The notes below the pieces were generated by a model that saw only the letters and a program-made list of their open reading frames with translations, was not told where the DNA came from and searched no databases. The position numbers were made by a program, and so were the translations under genes. 64,000 bases of DNA from Photobacterium halotolerans DSM 18316 (GTDB lineage: Bacteria; Pseudomonadota; Gammaproteobacteria; Enterobacterales; Vibrionaceae): assembly GCF_000425165.1 (NCBI RefSeq), contig NZ_KE384319.1, positions 800,216 to 864,215 on the forward strand. The letters run 5' to 3'. Positions 47,162 to 56,538 of the stretch are shown here, one piece after another; position 1 is the stretch's first letter; each line of letters opens with the position of its first letter.

Positions 47162-47302
47162 CTAGTGACAATGCACTGTGCCGGTACGACTATCCTTATG
47201 GCAGCACTGACCGGGTGGTGAGCTCTTTCGACAACCGCCACCATGAGCCATTACCGTATTACTCACGAACAGGGTAACCAACAACAAAATTAGCACTCTC
47301 AT
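47162..47302 (-). CDS. Small secreted His/Cys-rich YHYH-type peptide coupled to norW
   Basis: A 46-residue ORF starting at ATG 47302, overlapping the norW stop by 4 bp (ATGA) with AAGGATAA upstream. Residues 1-19 form a signal peptide (LILLLVTLFV core, cleavage near VMA-HG). The mature 27 residues contain HGGGC, CCHKD and a final TVHCH: four His and four Cys in the HGGG-x-CGCH-x-TGxxHCH pattern seen in small YHYH/HHHH-domain periplasmic proteins. Probably metal binding; a role beside NO reductase is inference. Confidence 0.72.
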   Translation of the reverse strand: MRVLILLLVTLFVSNTVMAHGGGCRKSSPPGQCCHKDSRTGTVHCH

Positions 47303-48483
47303 TGTATTATCCTTGTTATTCCAGTTGAATTTCGCAAACTCATTACTGAAGTGGTCAACTCACGAAGCAGCGGAAAAGCCTGATCCACTTGCTTACCAGC
47401 CACAACAAAACCCACAAACTGATGATCTTCATCGGTCGCTTTCGCAATGATACCTGTCGGCGAGATCTGTGCATCCCAATGAACCGCGGTATCAAAGCAG
47501 CCCGCTAACTGAATCGGATAACTGGGTGTTTTTACTTTTACCATCATAGGCGGTAACACCAGTTGCGCCTCCTGCCCCAATAGCTGTTTGCCCAGAACAT
47601 TGGCACCTAAAACTATCGGTTGAAGGTAAGGCCTCATTCTGCCTTGAATCTCCGCGCAATCGCCCAGAGCGTACACATTGGCAACTGAGGTCTGTAAACG
47701 GGCATCGACCATGATACCTTTATCTACCTTTATTCCCGATTTCATTGCCAACTTGGTATTGGCTCGTAATCCAGCAGCAGAAATCACCACATCCGTTTCA
47801 ACGACTTGATCACGACTTAACGTGATAGCAAAAGCGTTACCCGAATGATTCACCTCGGCCACGTCGTTACCAAGCGCGAGTTGAACGCCTTGCTGTTCAA
47901 GTTGCTTTTCTAGCGGCAATACGACAAATTCCGGAATCAAGTTCGCCAGTAAGCGGTGGTTCGGCTCTACCACAGTGACAACTTTACCGCTGCTGGCAAG
48001 ATCCATGGCAATCTCAACACCGATCAAGCCGCCGCCAATCACTGACACGCGTTTCGCACGGCTGATTTTTGCTTCCGCAACTTGATACTCTTGCAATGAG
48101 TTCAGCGTAATCACTTGCTCTACAGCATTCCCCAACATGGGCGGTACAAAGGCTTTTGCCCCTGTCGCGAACACCAATTTTGAGTACGCGTGAGGACGAC
48201 CATTCGCCATCACTTGCTGCGCTTGGGTATCCACACTGTCAATCAAGGTGTTCGCAAACAGCTCAATGTTGTGTTCTTTGGCGAAGTCTTCACCGGTTTT
48301 CACGACCAGATCCTGCGCCGTTTGTTTTTTACTAAACACATGACTCAAGTCTGGTTTGTTGTACTCAGCACCCTCATCGGCGGTGAAAACTTGAATCGGG
48401 ATCAGTGCGTCCATTCGACGCACTGTTCTCACTAATTGGTTGGCAGCAAAGCCGCTGCCAATTATTACAATTGGTGCAGTCAC
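47299..48483 (-). CDS. norW: NADH:flavorubredoxin reductase NorW
   Basis: A 394-residue FAD/NAD(P)-disulfide-type reductase. FAD-binding IIGSGFAANQLVRTVRR is at the N-terminus, NAD-binding VIGGGLIGVEIAMDLASSGK near 152, and the second FAD motif VYALGDCAEI near 272. It passes electrons from NADH to the rubredoxin domain of NorV. It starts 10 bp after norV. Confidence 0.93.
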   Translation of the reverse strand: MTAPIVIIGSGFAANQLVRTVRRMDALIPIQVFTADEGAEYNKPDLSHVFSKKQTAQDLVVKTGEDFAKEHNIELFANTLIDSVDTQAQQVMANGRPHAYSKLVFATGAKAFVPPMLGNAVEQVITLNSLQEYQVAEAKISRAKRVSVIGGGLIGVEIAMDLASSGKVVTVVEPNHRLLANLIPEFVVLPLEKQLEQQGVQLALGNDVAEVNHSGNAFAITLSRDQVVETDVVISAAGLRANTKLAMKSGIKVDKGIMVDARLQTSVANVYALGDCAEIQGRMRPYLQPIVLGANVLGKQLLGQEAQLVLPPMMVKVKTPSYPIQLAGCFDTAVHWDAQISPTGIIAKATDEDHQFVGFVVAGKQVDQAFPLLRELTTSVMSLRNSTGITRIIQ

Positions 48484-48493
48484 CTTGCTCTCC

Positions 48494-49993
48494 TTATCCC
48501 TTCAACTCTACAAACACATCTTTGCCTAAATTGCACTCAGGGCATAAGAAATAGTCAGGAACATCACTCCAGACCGTACCAGGTTCAATACCTTGGTTCG
48601 TCTCACCTCTGGCAGGGTCATAAACCCAGTTACACACGGTGCACACCATACACTGACAATTATTTGGATGCGCTTCAGCACCTGGGTTACTGGCTTGTTC
48701 TTCAACGACCGTTTGAAGTGCGGCTTGATCAACAGGCTGCACAGTTTGACGTTGTTCTGTGAGAGATGCAGGTGTACCAACAGCACCTGGCAATGGTTTC
48801 TTAGCCCAAAGTTTGGCGATGCTCTGACCATGTTCACGACACTCGCGTATCGCTTTACCATCTGGTCGCCATTTGGTTTTCAGGCTTATAGCCGTTTCAA
48901 AACCAGCATCCGTCAAGCGGGCATGAATACGGTCTACTGCACCGCCATTCCAACCGTAACTACCAAACGCGGCGGCTTTCTTCGCTTTAAAACGAAGGCC
49001 TGTGATTTCTTCAAGCATGCCTGCGATTTTTGGCATCATGACATTGTTCATGGTTGACGAACCGACCAAGATGCCTTTTGAACGGAACACGTTCGCTAGG
49101 ATTTCATTCTTATCGTGTTTAGAAACGTTAAACACTTTTACAGCTACACCTGGGTCCACATCATGAATGCCTTGTGCAATGGCATCCGCCATCATGCGAG
49201 TGTTGTTCGACATAGAATCGTAGAAAATGGTGATACGATCTTCTTGATAGTTATCTGCCCACTCCAGATATTGTTCAATGATTTGCACCGGGTTATCACG
49301 CCACACAATACCGTGAGAGGTGGCAACCATATCGACAGGAAGATTGAAGCTTAAAACTTCCTTGATTTTCGCTGTTACCAGGCTGCTAAATGGCGTCAGG
49401 ATGTTTGAGTAGTAACGCAAGCACTGCTCCATCAACTCATTCTGGTCAACTTCATCGTTAAATAGACGCTCATCGCAGTAATGCTGACCAAATGCATCGT
49501 TACTAAATAGCACCGCATCGCCAGTCAGGTAAGTCATCATGCTGTCGGGCCAATGTAGCATCGGTGCTTCAACAAAAACCAGCTGCTTACCATTACCAAT
49601 ATCAATGCTATCGCCCGTTTTTACTGTCTTGAAATTCCACTCAGGGTGATGATGATGACCGACAATCGAATCAATCGCAGCTTCCGTACAATAGATTGGC
49701 GTATGTGGAATTTTTTCCATCAGTGCCGACAGCGCACCAGAGTGATCTTCTTCTGCGTGGTTAACCACAATAAAATCGATGGCCTGCAGGTCGATTTCCA
49801 TTTCTAGGTTTTGAATAAATTGCTGGCTGAATCGATGATCCACAGTATCAATCAGTACGGTTTTTTCTTCACGGATCAGGTAGCTGTTGTAGCTTGTCCC
49901 TTTTGTCATTTTGTATTCTGTACCATGGAAGTCTTGCACTTCCCAATCGCGTTGGCCGACCCAATGAATATTATTTTTTACATGAATTGTCAT
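48494..49993 (-). CDS. norV: Anaerobic nitric oxide reductase flavorubredoxin NorV
   Basis: A 499-residue flavodiiron NO reductase. The di-iron lactamase-like domain has H79-x-E81-x-D83-H84 (NHAEEDHSG), the flavodoxin domain FMN loop is [15 protein letters not shown], and the C-terminal rubredoxin has [12 protein letters not shown] and CPEC. It reduces NO to N2O under anoxia. Promoter elements for NorR and sigma-54 lie upstream at 50038-50163. Confidence 0.95.
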   Translation of the reverse strand: MTIHVKNNIHWVGQRDWEVQDFHGTEYKMTKGTSYNSYLIREEKTVLIDTVDHRFSQQFIQNLEMEIDLQAIDFIVVNHAEEDHSGALSALMEKIPHTPIYCTEAAIDSIVGHHHHPEWNFKTVKTGDSIDIGNGKQLVFVEAPMLHWPDSMMTYLTGDAVLFSNDAFGQHYCDERLFNDEVDQNELMEQCLRYYSNILTPFSSLVTAKIKEVLSFNLPVDMVATSHGIVWRDNPVQIIEQYLEWADNYQEDRITIFYDSMSNNTRMMADAIAQGIHDVDPGVAVKVFNVSKHDKNEILANVFRSKGILVGSSTMNNVMMPKIAGMLEEITGLRFKAKKAAAFGSYGWNGGAVDRIHARLTDAGFETAISLKTKWRPDGKAIRECREHGQSIAKLWAKKPLPGAVGTPASLTEQRQTVQPVDQAALQTVVEEQASNPGAEAHPNNCQCMVCTVCNWVYDPARGETNQGIEPGTVWSDVPDYFLCPECNLGKDVFVELKG

Positions 49994-50037
49994 GATTACT
50001 ACCTTAGATGACTAAATATGAAAACCTAGCTCTCTGT

Positions 50038-50053
50038 AGCATCATGCATGCCA
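50038..50053 (-). promoter_or_regulatory. Sigma-54 (-24/-12) promoter of norVW
   Basis: Minus-strand TGGCATGCATGATGCT: GG and GC are separated by exactly 10 nt, as sigma-54 RNA polymerase requires. It lies about 45 bp upstream of the norV start and downstream of the NorR sites. Confidence 0.75.
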
Positions 50054-50107
50054 GTTTTATTTATTGTTACTTTTCAAATCCTTATAAAACAACCCTCAGA
50101 TAAATCT

Positions 50108-50163
50108 GTCAATTAGACACAATTGACATGTGTCGAATTGACAAATAGCATTGTCACATTGAC
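50108..50163. promoter_or_regulatory. norR-binding sites: Three NorR enhancer sites
   Basis: GTCAATTAGAC (50108-50118), GTCGAATTGAC (50132-50142) and GTCACATTGAC (50153-50163). All match GT-N7-AC perfectly and share the GTC..GAC ends. Three sites upstream of norVW is the same number as in E. coli. Confidence 0.88.
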
Positions 50164-50179
50164 AATTTGAGCCTGAATT

Positions 50180-51712
50180 ATGATTTCACTTATCGCCCAA
50201 TGGCTTCACATTACTCAAGACCTGAATTCGGCACTTACTCGACAAGCCCGTTTTGATAGCTTGCTAACCACGATCCGAGATGTTTTAAATTGCGATGCTT
50301 CTGCATTGCTTTTGTATGAAGATCAGCACTTTAAACCTCTTGCTATTAATGGCTTGGCACAAGAGGTTTTAGGTCGCCGCTTTTCCATCGCACAACACCC
50401 TCGATTAGAAGCAATAGCCCGGGCAGGAGATATTGTAAGATTTCCATCAGACAGCGGCTTACCGGATCCTTATGATGGTTTGATCCCCAATCACGATGAC
50501 AAACTGCAGGTTCATTCTTGTATTGGCCTGCCGCTGCTGATTGATGACCAATTAATAGGAGCTATCACCATTGATGCATTCGATGCAAACCAGTTCGATA
50601 GTCTTCTGAATCATGAGTTACGCTTTATCAGTGCGTTAGCAGCAGGTGGTCTACACACAGCCTTGTTACTGGACCAACTGGAAACACAGGCAGATTTTCA
50701 GCGCGAGTCAGTCGCGGAAAAGCGCACTTTAAGCAATGAGATCATTGGGCAGTCCACAGCCATAGAGGCACTTCAAGAACAAATCGATGCGGTGGCAGAC
50801 ACAGAATTGTCAGTATTGATATTGGGGGAAACCGGTGTCGGTAAGGAGTTGGTTGCCAATGCTATACATCACCGCTCTGACCGTGCCTCGAAACCTTTGG
50901 TTTACCTTAACTGTGCAGCCCTGCCTGAATCAGTAGCCGAAAGTGAACTATTTGGCCATATCAAAGGGGCATTTACTGGTGCAATCAGTCATCGAAAAGG
51001 CAAGTTTGAGCAGGCAGATGGCGGAACCCTATTCTTGGATGAAGTCGGTGAACTTTCATTGGAGCTTCAGGCAAAGTTACTGCGTGCGCTGCAATATGGT
51101 GACATCCAGCGTGTGGGTGATGATCGGCATATTCGTGTCAACACACGCATTGTTGCAGCAACCAATCGGATTCTGCACGATGAAATAACCGCAGGACGCT
51201 TTCGTCCTGACTTATATCATCGACTGAGCGTATTTCCGCTCCACGTCCCGCCACTTCGCGAGCGTGGTGATGATGTCGTCTTGTTAGCTGGTTTTTTCAC
51301 GGAGCAAATGAGAGGAAAACTCAAATTAAATAGCATTCGACTTTCTCCTCTGCTCATACAAGCGCTCAAAGATTATTCCTGGCCTGGCAACGTCCGTGAA
51401 TTGGAGCATGCGATAAAGCGGGCAAGTGTTTTGGCAAAAGCGAGAACTCAATCTTTAGATATTGAACTCACCACTCAAGACTTCGATCTTCTATCATCGG
51501 TTCAGACGCTGCCCGAGCAACCCCATCACACAGAGCCAAAACTAACCTTAGCCCCAGATTCAGGACTTAAACTTGCAACGGAAACATTCCAAAAGTCGAT
51601 GATTCTTGAGGCGTTGTCGCAGAACCAAAATAACTGGTCTGCAACAGCTCGTCAGCTAGAATTGGATTGCGGCAATTTACATCGTTTAGCTAAGCGTTTA
51701 GGTATTAAGTAA
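50180..51712 (+). CDS. norR: NO-responsive sigma-54 activator NorR
   Basis: A 510-residue bacterial enhancer-binding protein: N-terminal GAF domain with non-haem iron that senses NO (about 20-170), AAA+ domain with Walker A GETGVGKE, the sigma-54 contact loop GAFTGA and Walker B GGTLFLDE, and a C-terminal Fis-type HTH ([24 protein letters not shown]). It is divergent from norVW and starts 16 bp after the third NorR site, so autoregulation is likely. Confidence 0.94.
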   Translation: MISLIAQWLHITQDLNSALTRQARFDSLLTTIRDVLNCDASALLLYEDQHFKPLAINGLAQEVLGRRFSIAQHPRLEAIARAGDIVRFPSDSGLPDPYDGLIPNHDDKLQVHSCIGLPLLIDDQLIGAITIDAFDANQFDSLLNHELRFISALAAGGLHTALLLDQLETQADFQRESVAEKRTLSNEIIGQSTAIEALQEQIDAVADTELSVLILGETGVGKELVANAIHHRSDRASKPLVYLNCAALPESVAESELFGHIKGAFTGAISHRKGKFEQADGGTLFLDEVGELSLELQAKLLRALQYGDIQRVGDDRHIRVNTRIVAATNRILHDEITAGRFRPDLYHRLSVFPLHVPPLRERGDDVVLLAGFFTEQMRGKLKLNSIRLSPLLIQALKDYSWPGNVRELEHAIKRASVLAKARTQSLDIELTTQDFDLLSSVQTLPEQPHHTEPKLTLAPDSGLKLATETFQKSMILEALSQNQNNWSATARQLELDCGNLHRLAKRLGIK

Positions 51713-51740
51713 AAAAGATGGCATGTACTGATTCAAATCT

Positions 51741-51780
51741 GATCTGACAGGTACAGACAAAAGTGGGTAACTGTCAGATC
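51741..51780 (+). terminator. Hairpin after norR
   Basis: Perfect 10-bp inverted repeat GATCTGACAG/CTGTCAGATC with a 20-nt loop, 28 bp after the norR stop, no T-run. Confidence 0.45.
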
Positions 51781-51910
51781 GAGTCTGAACTAATTTACAC
51801 ATTTCTCACTTTTTATTCAGCTCATCAACAATCGTCATTTACCCACTTGCATCTTTTCTAACGCACGAATTAACTTTTGCCTTGCTACTCATTACGGCTT
51901 AGCCAACCTC

Positions 51911-51942
51911 AAAAAGTGCTAGCCATCAAATATGGCTAGCAC
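51911..51942 (-). terminator. Rho-independent terminator of the phytase gene
   Basis: Stem GTGCTAGCCAT/ATGGCTAGCAC (short loop) followed on the minus strand by TTTTT, 30 bp after the phytase stop. Confidence 0.85.
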
Positions 51943-51971
51943 AAACGCTCCAATCCGTTTTTTATTAAACA

Positions 51972-54080
51972 TTACTTTTCAAGAGCCAACTGAATATCAT
52001 TCCAATCGCCGATCTTGAAGTTCTGGTTTTCATACTCATAACCAGCATCTACGTTGAAGCCATCCTGAGCAATAAAGAAACCGTTAGGGAAGACATCGCC
52101 TGTCGAAGCTGATACCGCGTGAATCCCGTCAGTTTCACTTGCACCATCAAGACCATTCACGTCATCAGTTACCAATGCGAAACTTCCAACATACTGATAA
52201 GACTCATCAATGTTGTATACCGCGTAAGTATGATTGCCCTGGCTTGAAACAATCAGGTAGTTAACCGTGCCGTTGTTGTAAATGGTGATGCCTTCCGCGT
52301 CAGCAACAAGTTGTTCTCCATCCACTTCAATGATCATTTCACCATCGGTTGCGGCTGATTCATCCGCCGAGAACTTCCAGACGCCGACGTCTTCTTCTCC
52401 GACATACAAGGTTGCTGTAGAGTCATCAACGACACACCCTTCTGGCTGGCTATCCACTTTAAGTCTACGAACAATATTGCCTGCGATACCTGATTCCTGA
52501 ACCGTTAAGCGCCACTGTTCAATATCCCCGCTCTTGCCGTTGATAAAGACATATGGCGTACCGTCAGAAGATTGATAAGTACACAAGCCATACACCTCGT
52601 TGAGTTCCGATGCAAGCTGAGCAACCTCTTCATGCGCGTTCTCGCCAACCGCATCCAGCTTCACAATTGGATTCTGGCTCTCCGTCGCTTCCTGGATTTT
52701 ATAGAGAGCGATGGTGTTAAATTCGCGATTACTCGCCGCCGCCAGAGCAAAGCTGTCACCGTCTGTATCGCTTACTGACTGGATAATATCCACATTATTT
52801 GGCTCGCCTTCATTCAGGTATTGCAGCTCTGTACCATTCAGATCGTAAGCCATCAATCCACCCTGCTTATTCGTCGCAATAATCAGGCTATTTTCCGGTG
52901 AACTTTCATTAAGCCAAAACGCAGGATCATCAGCCGCATCGCCATCATCATCCACAGGAGCGGTTTCACCAACCACTTTCACAAGTGCAACACCGGTAGA
53001 ACTCAGATTGGCAGGGCTTAGAACCTGAGAAATTGGGGTGTCGCGTATTGAGTTTGCTTCATTTAGAGTTTGATAACTCAGCTTCCCATAAACAGGTTCA
53101 TCAGCTTCCGAATTCGCTACCCAAATGCCATCATCCGCTACAGCCAGAGACTTAATCTCATCAACGCCATCCAGATATATATTTGCTCTAAGTTGCCAGT
53201 CATCGCGGCTATACAGCATCATTCCTTTGCCTTCATCACCGACAACGAGATAACCATTACCGTCTGACATATACAAAAGGTCTAACGCCTCGATTTCCTG
53301 TAGATTACCCAGAGGCTCAATACTATCTACCATGCGGCGAGAGTTAATATCTTCCGGATTGACACCATAAGCCCAGATACCGACATCTTGTTCTGCAATG
53401 TATAAAGTAGTAGTTTCATCATCGACAATACAAGCACTTAGCTCACCGCCCACTTCAAGCTCACGCACTGCTATTGGCGCGCCACTATTATCGGTCAAAA
53501 CACTTTTGATCTCGCCAGCGTCGTATTTCAGTTTGTATTGTACTGCAACCCCATCTTCAGTGACGCCCGTTAGCAACAACTCACCATTCGTTGTATTTTT
53601 ATGCAGACAAACTCCCTCCATAGAATATTCGGTATTGAGAGTGCCGATCTCTTCCAGTACGGCGCCATCATAGTAACCAATCGAATAGAAGCCGATGCTG
53701 TTATCATCCGGCAGCGCCAGAGCAAGTAAATCAACCGCTTCCCCGTTATCAGCGTTGATACCGTATCGGACATCAGCGCCAGTCACTTCTAGCCCTTCTA
53801 AACGATCTAACTGCTTACCTAACGGGTTATAAACCGCAAGTCCTTCCGCTTCCAGCGTCACAAACAGCAAACTGTTTTCTCTGCTTGCGCTGTTAATCCA
53901 GTAAGCCGCATCGCCAATATCTTCGTAGCTTGTGTCTGTAGTCGCTGACGTCGTTAACTGCTCTGCTTCAACTTCGCTGGTGGCACTTTGAACTTCAACA
54001 TAAACCGTTTTGGTATCGTCCGAATCACAGCCACTCAATAGTGAAGCAATAATGATTGAACTTAGTAATGAATGACGCAT
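51972..54080 (-). CDS. Dual-domain beta-propeller phytase lipoprotein
   Basis: A 702-residue protein using ATG 54080 (MRHSLL) after GGAGAGGAAG; 54092 adds four residues. Lipobox LLSGC predicts an outer-membrane lipoprotein. Two propeller units follow: N-terminal about 45-345 (AAYWINSASRENSLLFVT) and C-terminal about 365-702 with the fuller phytase set (DDPAFWLNESSPENSLIIAT, EGCVVDD, LYVGEEDVGVWKF, DAEGITIY, SSQGNHTYAVYN, DGIHAVS). Asp/Glu-rich calcium sites fit a Ca-dependent 3-phytase releasing phosphate from inositol phosphates. The first domain lacks several of these motifs. It is divergent from 54285. Confidence 0.88.
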   Translation of the reverse strand: MRHSLLSSIIIASLLSGCDSDDTKTVYVEVQSATSEVEAEQLTTSATTDTSYEDIGDAAYWINSASRENSLLFVTLEAEGLAVYNPLGKQLDRLEGLEVTGADVRYGINADNGEAVDLLALALPDDNSIGFYSIGYYDGAVLEEIGTLNTEYSMEGVCLHKNTTNGELLLTGVTEDGVAVQYKLKYDAGEIKSVLTDNSGAPIAVRELEVGGELSACIVDDETTTLYIAEQDVGIWAYGVNPEDINSRRMVDSIEPLGNLQEIEALDLLYMSDGNGYLVVGDEGKGMMLYSRDDWQLRANIYLDGVDEIKSLAVADDGIWVANSEADEPVYGKLSYQTLNEANSIRDTPISQVLSPANLSSTGVALVKVVGETAPVDDDGDAADDPAFWLNESSPENSLIIATNKQGGLMAYDLNGTELQYLNEGEPNNVDIIQSVSDTDGDSFALAAASNREFNTIALYKIQEATESQNPIVKLDAVGENAHEEVAQLASELNEVYGLCTYQSSDGTPYVFINGKSGDIEQWRLTVQESGIAGNIVRRLKVDSQPEGCVVDDSTATLYVGEEDVGVWKFSADESAATDGEMIIEVDGEQLVADAEGITIYNNGTVNYLIVSSQGNHTYAVYNIDESYQYVGSFALVTDDVNGLDGASETDGIHAVSASTGDVFPNGFFIAQDGFNVDAGYEYENQNFKIGDWNDIQLALEK

Positions 54081-54284
54081 CTTCCTCTCCATGTGTATAA
54101 ATCAGGGAGCAATCTAGGAAGGCTTAGTGAAGAAATTATGACAACAGAATGTATTACAAATAAAAATCAATGACTTAAAACACAAATAGCCACTTTGTGA
54201 GCTTTTCGGACTAAGAGTGAAACTAAGTGACATCTAGACACCTCTATCAATAGATTGTCACATTGATATGGGAAGATAAGCCAC

Positions 54285-55307
54285 TTGAGCTTTTTGGACT
54301 TTTATCCAGTTATTCGTATTAAGCGAAAAATTTCTTCAATGGTAAGCACTCCCTTAATGAAAATCAGAAACCTTATTACACAATTCAATTATCGGCTCTT
54401 CGATATCTTTTACGGACTTCGCTGTCACCACCTCTGGTTAGTAACACTGGCACTCACACTTGCTGTTTTAATTGTTTTTAACTACTTAAATGGCGAAATA
54501 AAACCAAGTAATCAGCTAGATTGGCTCGATATTTTTGGTGAAGGTACTTCGGCAATAATGGTACTGATGTGGCTGCTCGTCATCCTATCAACCCGAACTC
54601 CCGGTAAGATTACGAATTACTTTGCATTCGGCTTTATATGCATTGTTCTATCTTTGGTTCAGGACGTCATCGACGAATTTATCAAGCTTAAATCTTACAC
54701 CATCGTCGGCAACATTATGGAGTGCATGCTTGTCGGGTTAGGAATGGTAACGTATGCATTCTGGCTATGGCGCAAAGAACTGTCGGTCATCAACAATTTC
54801 ATTACCCAACGCCAAAAGCTCAATCCCAGAACGCCGATTCATGCAGAGAACTATCGTCTCCCCGATGTTCGCTATCTTCATCGGGCTCTATCAGAAAGAG
54901 CTTTAGCCCCGCAGCAGAAAGAACAAGCTTTTCTATTAGCTATCGACGTAAAAAATGAGCACCACCTGATTCATACGTTGTCTCCAAATGAGTTAAGCAG
55001 ACTGAGTGTGTCGATTTCAGAACTTTTGTTTATCGCAGCACGGAGTAATGATCTCGTTTGCCATTTCGCCGCTCATCGCTATCTCATTCTTATGGAAAAC
55101 TGCAGTGAGCTGGAGGCATCACAATACGCTAACCACTTAGAGGGAATGCTCAATGCCTTTGTTTTTTATTTAGATTCAGGCAGCTTCATTCACATTGAGT
55201 GGCAACTGAATCTGACGCAAAGTGACGAGTACTCTCATACACCAGAGTCGGCTCAGCAACTTATTGATAACGCGATGAAATCATTTAATCAAATGCAAAG
55301 TATCTAA
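54285..55307 (+). CDS. Membrane protein with a degenerate GGDEF-like domain
   Basis: Up to 340 residues; the start is uncertain (TTG 54285, ATG 54339 or ATG 54357). Four TM helices (about 48-68, 82-102, 112-130, 138-160) lead to a cytoplasmic domain. Its strands (FLLAIDVKNEHHLIHTL, FAAHRYLILMENC) follow the GGDEF fold, but the GGDEF motif is replaced by FAAHRY, so cyclase activity is not expected. It is 10 bp upstream of the AraC gene, probably one operon, and divergent from the phytase: perhaps a membrane sensor for that locus. Confidence 0.55.
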   Translation: MSFLDFYPVIRIKRKISSMVSTPLMKIRNLITQFNYRLFDIFYGLRCHHLWLVTLALTLAVLIVFNYLNGEIKPSNQLDWLDIFGEGTSAIMVLMWLLVILSTRTPGKITNYFAFGFICIVLSLVQDVIDEFIKLKSYTIVGNIMECMLVGLGMVTYAFWLWRKELSVINNFITQRQKLNPRTPIHAENYRLPDVRYLHRALSERALAPQQKEQAFLLAIDVKNEHHLIHTLSPNELSRLSVSISELLFIAARSNDLVCHFAAHRYLILMENCSELEASQYANHLEGMLNAFVFYLDSGSFIHIEWQLNLTQSDEYSHTPESAQQLIDNAMKSFNQMQSI

Positions 55308-55317
55308 AGGTATTCGT

Positions 55318-56337
55318 GTGAAAGGGAATCATGCTCTTATACCACAATGGACTGAGCGTAATGATAAAATTGTGCCCGCCCGACACCATATTGCTTTGTT
55401 GCTTGATTTACTGAGTAACAGAGGCATTAACATGCACTATATGCTGCGACATACTGGCATCTTTTACGACGATCTTATTGCCCATGATTTGAAGGTGGGC
55501 CCAGCACAGTTTGCACGCCTTATAAGCAATATTGCTAAGCTGGAGCAGTTTCCTGAGCTCAGTTTTCTGTTTGGACAGCAGCTTATTCCCAGTGCATTTT
55601 CGGCTTCTAGTCACCTTATCGTTCATGCATCAACGATCAGAGAATTGCTCGAGAACCTCACAACCTATTCTGAAGTTTACTTTCCCTTAGTAAAACTTCG
55701 AACGCAGTTTGAGAACAGCGGAGTATATCTGTTTGAAGAAGATCCCTATGGCGAATCATCTTCATTAAGCCTTAGCTCCCGTACCATCTATCGAAGGTGG
55801 TTGATTGAGTATGTTTTTACATCGATCATCACTGCCACTAACTGGCGAGTGGATAAAAAGCTGCCCTGGTCTGTCAAGGTAGACTGGAAAACCCCTTGCT
55901 GGCAAGAGCAGTACGATGTGTACTGGGGAAAAGTGGATTTCAGGCAACCTATGGTCTTACTCCACCTTCCTGAAGAGTATCTCGAACTGACTATTGAGGC
56001 TCGGTCTGAGACGCTCTACAAAGTAGCCCAAAAAAACACGCTCATTCCCCCCTGCGGCTTACTGAGTTTTATCCGAGAGCAGTTTCGTGTAAACGAGGAG
56101 AATACGCCTTCACTCAATGATCTTTCTGCTGCGATGAACATGAGTCCTGCGACGCTGAAAAGGCGCCTGAAAAATCACAGCAGTACCTATCGCTCGCTTT
56201 TGGGAGAGGTTAATCGCCAACACGCCATTTATCTGCAAGAAGTTAAGCAAATGGATGATGTTCAGATTGCACAGAAGATGCAGTTTTTTGATGTCAGTAA
56301 TTACCGGCGGGCAGTGAAACGTTGGAAAATAGCTTAA
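55318..56337 (+). CDS. AraC-family transcriptional regulator (OruR/ArgR-type)
   Basis: A 339-residue regulator with GTG start. The N-terminal Arabinose_bd-type domain (about 25-215) of the OruR branch is followed by a C-terminal AraC HTH (SLNDLSAAMNMSPATLKRRLKNHSSTYRSLL, second HTH DVQIAQKMQFFDVSNYRRAVKRW). The final HTH is a little shorter than usual and ends right after the RAVKRW motif. It probably controls the phytase and/or its own operon. Confidence 0.85.
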   Translation: MKGNHALIPQWTERNDKIVPARHHIALLLDLLSNRGINMHYMLRHTGIFYDDLIAHDLKVGPAQFARLISNIAKLEQFPELSFLFGQQLIPSAFSASSHLIVHASTIRELLENLTTYSEVYFPLVKLRTQFENSGVYLFEEDPYGESSSLSLSSRTIYRRWLIEYVFTSIITATNWRVDKKLPWSVKVDWKTPCWQEQYDVYWGKVDFRQPMVLLHLPEEYLELTIEARSETLYKVAQKNTLIPPCGLLSFIREQFRVNEENTPSLNDLSAAMNMSPATLKRRLKNHSSTYRSLLGEVNRQHAIYLQEVKQMDDVQIAQKMQFFDVSNYRRAVKRWKIA

Positions 56338-56420
56338 CTTGATAGGCTGAAATGAAATCACCCATAGCGTGAAATACTTCCGCAGGGTTCTTTCCGTCAG
56401 GATTGTTACTCTAACTAAAA

Positions 56421-56499
56421 CTTTTGGGGCAATTATGAGTTTGAGCATGATGCGCAAAATAGGGTAAAAATTCAGGACGAATTTTTAGTTTGTCGGCGC
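56421..56499 (-). repeat. Interspersed repeat, partial copy R4
   Basis: CTTTTGGGGCAATTATGAGTTT through AATTCAGGACGAATTTTTAG to TTGTCGGCGC matches the distal half of copy R3 in the same (inverted) orientation. The proximal GC-rich hairpin half is missing. Confidence 0.6.
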
Positions 56500-56538
56500 A
56501 GGGAAAAATCCAACTCCCATATAAATAATCAGAACTCA

